Assembly: GCF_019599295.1 (NCBI RefSeq)
Contig: NZ_JAIEWN010000003.1
Span: forward strand, 110,954 to 146,162
Direction of reading: 5' to 3'
DNA from: Oscillochloris sp. ZM17-4
GTDB lineage: Bacteria > Chloroflexota > Chloroflexia > Chloroflexales > Chloroflexaceae
Length of the DNA stretch: 35,209 nucleotides
Positions 30,799-35,209 of the stretch are shown piece by piece. The translations under genes were made by a program, and so were the position numbers. The notes beneath the pieces were generated by a model. That model worked only from the letters and a program-made list of their open reading frames with translations, had not been told where the DNA came from and did not search any database. Position 1 is the first letter of the stretch. Each line of letters starts with the position of its first letter.

Positions 30799-33549
30799 AT
30801 GCTGGCACTCGAGTCTACTCTGTACGAACACTACCGGATTACCTATGTTGTCGACGAGCGTCCCGACTGCGTGATCTACCGCGCGATCGACCTGCGCTCG
30901 TCGCTGCGTGTGCTTGTCGCCGAGCTGCCGCAGGTGGGCGCGCCCGTGATGGACGATGTGCGCGCCCTGGCCGGCCAGATCGCTACGGTGAGCACGCCGG
31001 GCCTGCTCGCTCTGCGCGACCACTTCGCCCAGGCGGCGGACTACTATCTGGTCGCGGATGATCCGGGCGGCCAGGACCTCGACCGGGTGGCGCGGGACCG
31101 CAGCGGGCCGATGCCGGAGCCCGAGGTGCTGAACCTGGTGGACCGGCTGCTGGGCGCGCTGGATGTGCTGCACGAGCGCAACCCGCCGCTGCTGCTGGGC
31201 GACCTGCGCTCGACGGATCTGTGGTCGTCGCCTGACGGCGGCCTGAGCCTCGCGCCCTTCGCGCTGGTGCGTCACGTGGGTGCCGAGCCATCGGCCTACC
31301 GGGCCCCCGAGCTGCACGACACGCAGGCCGAGCCGACCACGTCGAGCGACCTGTACGCGATCGGGGCGGTGCTCTACCAGCTGCTCACGGGCTGGCCGCC
31401 GCCCACGGCTGCGCAGCGCGACGCGGGCACGCCGCTGAACGCGCCGCGCACCCTGAACGCGCGCGTCTCGGCTCTGGCCGAGCAGCTGGCCCTGCGGGCG
31501 CTGGAGAAGAAGCCGGCGAACCGCTACCAGCGCGCCCGTGAGATGCGCAGCGCCCTGGAGACGGTGCGGCTGATGGCGGGCCGCCCGCTGGGCGCCCTCG
31601 CGCCAGTCGATGCGGCCATAGCGCCGCCGCCCGCGCCGCCCGCACAGCCTGATCGCCCGGCCGAGCCCGCAGCGGTGGTCGGCCCGCCGCCGCCCGCGCC
31701 GCCCTACGGCCAGCCGGCGCCCGGCACCTACGCGCCGGCCCCGCAGCCGCAGTTCGCCGGCGGCTACACCCAGGTGATTCCCCAGGCCGCCCCCCAGTCC
31801 GCGCCGCGGCCGTCGCCCCGGATCAGCAACGGCTGCCTGATCGCGATCGTGGCGGCCCTGGCCCTGATGACGCTGCTGATCTGCCTCGTCGGGGCCTTCA
31901 TCGGCTACCGGATCTATACCGGGGCCGGCATCCCGCTGCTGAGCGGCGGCGTCGCGATGAGCACGCCCGCCCCCGCCGGCGGCGCCGCTCAGGCGACGAC
32001 TCCGGCGGCCGAGCAGCCGGCGCCTACCGCCGGGGGCGTCGCCTCGGCGACCGAGACGTTCACCCAGACCCAGCAGATCCAGGAGGATGCTGTCGGCTCC
32101 GTTGCCTACGCGCCGAGCGGACAGGTGCTCGCTGTCGGCGTCGGCAAGACGATCCAGCTGCGCACGGGCGATACGCTCGACCAGGGGCCGACTCTTATCG
32201 GGCACACCGGCACGATCAGCGCGCTGGCCTTCTCGCCGGACGGCGCGATCCTCGCCTCGGGCGCGCAGGATGAGAACACGGTGATCCTGTGGGATGTGGC
32301 CACCGGCCAGGAGCTGCGCCGCCTCGATGGCCACACCGGCTGGATCCGCAGCCTGGCCTTCTCGCCCGATGGGGCGGCCCTGGCCTCGGGCAGCACCGAC
32401 ACCACCGTGCGCCTGTGGGACGTCGCGCGCGGGCAGCCCCTTGGCGTGCTCGAAGGCCACACGGACTTTCTGGGCAATCTCGCCTTCTCGCCCGATGGCT
32501 CGACCCTCGCCTCGGCATCGCGGGATGGCACGCTGCGCCTCTGGGACGTGGCCTCCCGGCAGCCCTGGGCCGGCTTCAGCTACACGGCCCCCACCGACCC
32601 GTCCACCAACCAGCCCTACTGGCTCACCGGGGTCGCCTATAGCCCCGATGGCAAGAGCATCGCCGTAGGCTCGGTGAGCACAAGCATCTACGTGCTCGAC
32701 GCGGCCAGCGGCAAGCTCCAGCGCGAGCTGAAGGGCCATCAGGACTGGGTGGTCATCCGCGGGCTGAGCTACAGCCCAGATGGCCGCACCCTGGCCAGCG
32801 CGAGCCTCGATGGCACGGTGCGCCTCTGGAGCCCGCTCACCGGCACTGAGCGCGCCTCGCTCACCCAGCGCGGCATGCGCCTGATCGGCCTGAGCTGGGC
32901 CCCCGATAGCCAGCGCCTCGCGGTCACCAGCGACACTGCCGGCTCGCTGACGATCTGGAATGCCCAGAGCCGACAGGCCGAGCGGACGCTGCTGCTGGCC
33001 CAGGGCACGGTGACGACCCTGGCCTACTCGGATAGCGGCACGGTGCTCGGCTCCGGCGGCGCCAGCGGCACGGTGCGCCTGCATATCTTCCCGAACGATC
33101 GCCAGGTGAACTTGAACGGCGGCGCGCCGACCAGCCAGTTCATCGGCTTTGTCAGCGACACACAGCTGGCCGCGATCAGCGACGCCGGGGAGGTTGTGAT
33201 CATCGACCTGACCGGCCAAGACCGCAACCGGCAGCTCCAGGGCCTCTCGGGATTCGCCCTCAGCCTCGTGGTGAGCCGCGACCGCAGCCTTGTCGCCGCC
33301 GGCAATGAGCGCGGCGAGGTGGCGATCTGGGAGGTCAGCAGCCAGCGGCTCCTGCGCACCCTGCGCGGGCTGAACGGGGCCGCCTTCTCGCTCGCATTTA
33401 ACCGCGACGCCTCGCAGATCGCCGCCGTCACGAATCAGGACGCGGGCACCTCGCAGATCGTCGTCTGGGCAGTCCAGGATCTGGAGCGCGTCCGACGGCG
33501 CGGCGATCCGCACGATCACCGCGCCGGCCGACGACCACTGGTTCAGTAG
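30799..33549 (+). CDS. Pseudokinase-transmembrane-WD40 repeat protein, frameshifted at the 3' end
   Basis: The N-terminal 270 residues have the fold of a PknB-like Ser/Thr kinase but lack its key residues. VLVAELP stands where the VAxK lysine belongs, LLLGDLRSTDLW where HRDxKxxN belongs, and LAPFALVRH where DFG belongs; no glycine-rich loop is seen. A Pro/Ala-rich linker, one TM helix (CLIAIVAALALMTLLICLVG) and a second linker follow, then about eleven WD40-like blades outside the membrane (SALAFSPDGAILASG...VILWD and so on). The frame ends early in unrelated sequence (ERVRRRGDPHDHRAG), while two more blades continue in another frame (33482-33757). Start: GAGGA precedes ATG 30799 by four bases; GTG 30763 is the longest option. 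Role unknown: a membrane sensor or scaffold (inference). Confidence 0.85.
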   Translation: MLALESTLYEHYRITYVVDERPDCVIYRAIDLRSSLRVLVAELPQVGAPVMDDVRALAGQIATVSTPGLLALRDHFAQAADYYLVADDPGGQDLDRVARDRSGPMPEPEVLNLVDRLLGALDVLHERNPPLLLGDLRSTDLWSSPDGGLSLAPFALVRHVGAEPSAYRAPELHDTQAEPTTSSDLYAIGAVLYQLLTGWPPPTAAQRDAGTPLNAPRTLNARVSALAEQLALRALEKKPANRYQRAREMRSALETVRLMAGRPLGALAPVDAAIAPPPAPPAQPDRPAEPAAVVGPPPPAPPYGQPAPGTYAPAPQPQFAGGYTQVIPQAAPQSAPRPSPRISNGCLIAIVAALALMTLLICLVGAFIGYRIYTGAGIPLLSGGVAMSTPAPAGGAAQATTPAAEQPAPTAGGVASATETFTQTQQIQEDAVGSVAYAPSGQVLAVGVGKTIQLRTGDTLDQGPTLIGHTGTISALAFSPDGAILASGAQDENTVILWDVATGQELRRLDGHTGWIRSLAFSPDGAALASGSTDTTVRLWDVARGQPLGVLEGHTDFLGNLAFSPDGSTLASASRDGTLRLWDVASRQPWAGFSYTAPTDPSTNQPYWLTGVAYSPDGKSIAVGSVSTSIYVLDAASGKLQRELKGHQDWVVIRGLSYSPDGRTLASASLDGTVRLWSPLTGTERASLTQRGMRLIGLSWAPDSQRLAVTSDTAGSLTIWNAQSRQAERTLLLAQGTVTTLAYSDSGTVLGSGGASGTVRLHIFPNDRQVNLNGGAPTSQFIGFVSDTQLAAISDAGEVVIIDLTGQDRNRQLQGLSGFALSLVVSRDRSLVAAGNERGEVAIWEVSSQRLLRTLRGLNGAAFSLAFNRDASQIAAVTNQDAGTSQIVVWAVQDLERVRRRGDPHDHRAGRRPLVQ

Positions 33550-33757
33550 CTTCGCCTTCTCTCCCGATGGGAAGCTGCTGGTGACGGGGAGCGTTGTCGG
33601 CACGGTTGAGTTCTGGGACCTGCAGAGCGGCGCGCGGCTGAGTACGATCCGCCTCGGCTCGGGCAGCGTGATGGCCCTTGCCTTCCGCCCCGATGGCAAG
33701 CAGATCGCCGCGAGCACGCGGGCGGGCGGGATCTATCTGCTGGAGCCGGCCGGCTAA
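33482..33757 (+). pseudogene. Displaced C-terminal blades of the WD40 protein
   Basis: Read one base out of register with the upstream frame, this stretch codes ASDGAAIRTITAPADDHWFS, then FAFSPDGKLLVTGSVVGTVE and ALAFRPDGKQIAASTRAGGI, ending YLLEPAG and TAA (33755-33757). These are two complete WD40 blades, with neither start codon nor ribosome site. The shift lies around 33470-33490. It is either a real mutation, a sequencing or assembly error, or a translational frameshift. Confidence 0.85.
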
Positions 33758-33808
33758 CACGAGGTGTGTGTCACGGGCTCCGAGGGGCGGGTGTAACAGA
33801 ATCCTGGG

Positions 33809-33814
33809 TATAAT
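33809..33814 (+). promoter_or_regulatory. -10 box before the sulfite-oxidase-like gene
   Basis: TATAAT (33809-33814), 59 bases before the start codon; no clear -35. Confidence 0.45.
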
Positions 33815-33873
33815 GGACATGATCCCCGTGCCGCTCCCCGCGCCGCGTCAGCCCGATCATAAAGGAGAGCCCG

Positions 33874-34488
33874 ATGTTTGACTCATTCAAGCAGAAATAT
33901 GATCGCACCCCCACCGGCCAGGAGGATCGCGTGCCGCCTGGGCAGTATGTGACGGAGAAGTTTCCGGTGCTGCACTATGGCAGCGTGCCGCAGTATGCGG
34001 ATCTGGATGCCACCTGGGATCTGCGCGTCTGGGGCGAGCTTGAGGACTCGGCTAGCCTGAGCTTCGCGGAGTTCCGCGCGCTGCCGACGATCCAGATCAC
34101 CACGGACATCCACTGCGTCACCCGCTGGAGCAAGCTCGATACGCGCTGGGAGGGCGTGCAGTTTAGGGAGTTCCTCAAGCATATCCCGGCCCTCAAACCG
34201 GCGGCGCAGTTTGTGATCGCGCACTGCGACCAGGGCTTCACGGCAAATGTCCCGCTCGAGGTGCTCCTCGACGATGAGGCCATGCTCGCCTATAAGTTCG
34301 ATGGCGAGGAGCTGACCCCGGAGCACGGCTTCCCGCTACGCCTGCTCACCCCGCGCAAGTACTTCTGGAAGAGCGCGAAGTGGCTGCGCGGCCTGGAGTT
34401 CCTGTCCTACGATAAGCTTGGCTTCTGGGAGCGCTACGGCTATAACAACAACGCCGACCCCTGGAAAGAGGAGCGCTACGCGGAGTAG
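33874..34488 (+). CDS. Sulfite-oxidase-fold molybdopterin oxidoreductase
   Basis: A 204-aa protein of the sulfite oxidase/YedY-like catalytic family. TTDIHCVTRWSKLDTRWEGV contains the Mo-binding Cys (C81) and typical Trp/Lys pattern, and AHCDQGFTANVPLEVLLDDE and HGFPLRLLTPRKYFWKSAKW bind the pterin. There is no twin-arginine signal or heme domain, so it is cytoplasmic and needs a separate electron partner. The substrate is unknown. ATG 33874 follows AAGGAGA. It stands alone and ends at a heptamer hairpin. Confidence 0.9.
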   Translation: MFDSFKQKYDRTPTGQEDRVPPGQYVTEKFPVLHYGSVPQYADLDATWDLRVWGELEDSASLSFAEFRALPTIQITTDIHCVTRWSKLDTRWEGVQFREFLKHIPALKPAAQFVIAHCDQGFTANVPLEVLLDDEAMLAYKFDGEELTPEHGFPLRLLTPRKYFWKSAKWLRGLEFLSYDKLGFWERYGYNNNADPWKEERYAE

Positions 34489-34493
34489 TTATG

Positions 34494-34534
34494 AATGGTG
34501 AATGGTGAATGCTGCACATTCACCATTCACCATT
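34494..34534. repeat. AATGGTG heptamer hairpin
   Basis: Left AATGGTG x2 plus AATG (34494-34511), loop CTGCA, right the exact complement (34517-34534): 18 bp without mismatch. It fills the gap between the sulfite-oxidase-like gene and the endonuclease V gene. Confidence 0.92.
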
Positions 34535-34540
34535 ACGCTT

Positions 34541-35209
34541 ATGGAGTGGCCCACGACAATCGAGGAGGCCCTGGCCGTCCAGGAGCGGCTGCGCGGACAG
34601 GTGATCGTCGCTGACGAAGAATTCCCGCTGCGCACCGTCGCCGGCGTCGACGCCGGGTTCGAGGAGGATGGGACGGTCGCCCGGGCCGCCGTGGTGCTGC
34701 TCTCCTTCCCCGAGCTCTCGCCCGTCACCCACGCCATCGCCCGCAGCCCCGCGCCCTTCCCCTACATCCCCGGCTTCCTCTCGTTCCGTGAGGCCCCCGC
34801 GATCCTCGCGGCCCTGGACACGCTTGATGTCGCCCCCGACCTGCTGATCTGCGACGGCCAGGGGATCGCCCACCCACGGCGCCTCGGCATCGCCAGCCAC
34901 CTCGGCGTGCTCACCGGCATCCCCGCCATCGGCTGCGCCAAGTCGCTCTTGGTCGGCCTCCACGACCCTGTTCCCGACGAGCGCGGCGGGCGCGCACCGC
35001 TCATCCATCGGGGCGAGCCTGTCGGCTACGTACTGCGCACCCGCGCCGGCGTCAGGCCGGTCTATGTCTCCCCGGGGCATCGCGTGAGCCTCGATCGCGC
35101 CGCCGACCTGGTGATGGCCTGCACCACCCGCTACCGCCTGCCCGAGACCACCCGCTACGCCCATAATCTCGCCTCCCACGGCACCATCCCGCAGCCGCGC
35201 AGGCGTCTG
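34541..35209 (+). CDS. nfi: Endonuclease V, cut by the window end
   Basis: Cleaves DNA (or RNA) near deoxyinosine, starting repair of deaminated adenine. 223 codons are visible with no stop before the edge. Features: TVAGVDAGF with the first catalytic Asp; PYIPGFLSFREAPAILAAL, which is the PYIPGxLxFRE wedge motif with catalytic Glu; LLICDGQGIAHPRRLGIASH with the second Asp; and GCAKSLL with the active Lys. ATG 34541 is six bases after the hairpin array and lacks a clear Shine-Dalgarno, so the hairpin may affect its translation. About the family's full length (220-230 aa) is already present, so only a short tail is missing. Confidence 0.93.
   Translation, partial: MEWPTTIEEALAVQERLRGQVIVADEEFPLRTVAGVDAGFEEDGTVARAAVVLLSFPELSPVTHAIARSPAPFPYIPGFLSFREAPAILAALDTLDVAPDLLICDGQGIAHPRRLGIASHLGVLTGIPAIGCAKSLLVGLHDPVPDERGGRAPLIHRGEPVGYVLRTRAGVRPVYVSPGHRVSLDRAADLVMACTTRYRLPETTRYAHNLASHGTIPQPRRRL

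Noticed and set aside
30538-33717. A 1059-codon open frame on the minus strand
   Set aside because: It is antisense to the pseudokinase/WD40 gene. Its start lacks a ribosome site, its product is Arg/Gly/Ala-rich without domains, and it runs through the palindrome stack. It is an artefact of high GC.

Overview
The window looks like a chromosomal piece of a high-GC member of the Chloroflexota, most likely class Chloroflexia. That placement is an inference from gene content: a DUF4397 surface protein with an LPNTA tail, a receiver/Roadblock fusion, a pseudokinase/WD40 fusion, a plant-type phytoene desaturase relative, and several small membrane proteins I cannot name. No ribosomal 16S gene or other decisive marker is present. 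There are no rRNA, tRNA, CRISPR, phage or insertion-sequence genes.

Layout. 1-3300 (minus): 3'-truncated infC with an ATT start, then a flippase-like membrane protein overlapping an FAD oxidoreductase. 3300-8700 (plus): short and lineage-specific genes, each with its own promoter and terminator: a 54-aa protein, a 70-aa protein, a membrane protein, a DUF4397 surface protein, a lipoprotein of lower GC, a four-helix membrane protein and an 81-aa protein. 8700-10034: nadD-rsmG. 10053-12514 (minus): acyl-CoA carboxyltransferase and a WecG/TagA glycosyltransferase. 12654-16920 (plus): aspS, a receiver/Roadblock protein, and rplU-rpmA-rpmE behind a consensus promoter. 17007-18184 (minus): WYL regulator and a small membrane protein. 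18321-19963: purK-purE, with purK probably leaderless. 19984-20978 (minus): LOG-family protein and a 74-aa protein. 21140: thymidine kinase. 21785-22447 (minus): PspA/Vipp1. 22821-24278: two tandem RsbW-like ATPases and a STAS antagonist, a partner-switching module without a sigma factor or phosphatase beside it. 24321-28969 (minus): RfaE1-like sugar kinase, small membrane protein, aminotransferase, TlpA-like lipoprotein, glycoside hydrolase. 29128-30507: phytoene desaturase-like protein. 30799-33757: pseudokinase-TM-WD40 gene with a frameshift near its end. 33874: sulfite-oxidase-fold protein. 34541-end: endonuclease V, cut by the window edge.

The most unusual material is non-coding. Two families of small repeats decorate the gene borders. 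One is a palindrome family built on TAGGG(A/G)CGCAGC (about 10026, 11638, 19950, 29060, 30507, 30672). At two convergent gene pairs it swallows both stop codons, so unrelated proteins end in the same residues. The other is a set of heptanucleotide tandem repeats with a different 7-mer at each place (12619, 14431, 21726, 25343, 34494); three of them face an inverted copy and form long hairpins, like the heptameric STRR repeats of cyanobacteria. A 160-bp stack of nested palindromes lies at 30498-30687.

Genes with strong promoters mostly show TTGNNN-16/18-TATNAT or an extended TGN-TATAAT, so ordinary housekeeping sigma recognition can be read across the window. Several starts needed correcting from the longest open frame on the basis of promoter or Shine-Dalgarno position (flippase, rplU, WYL, receiver protein, carboxyltransferase and others).
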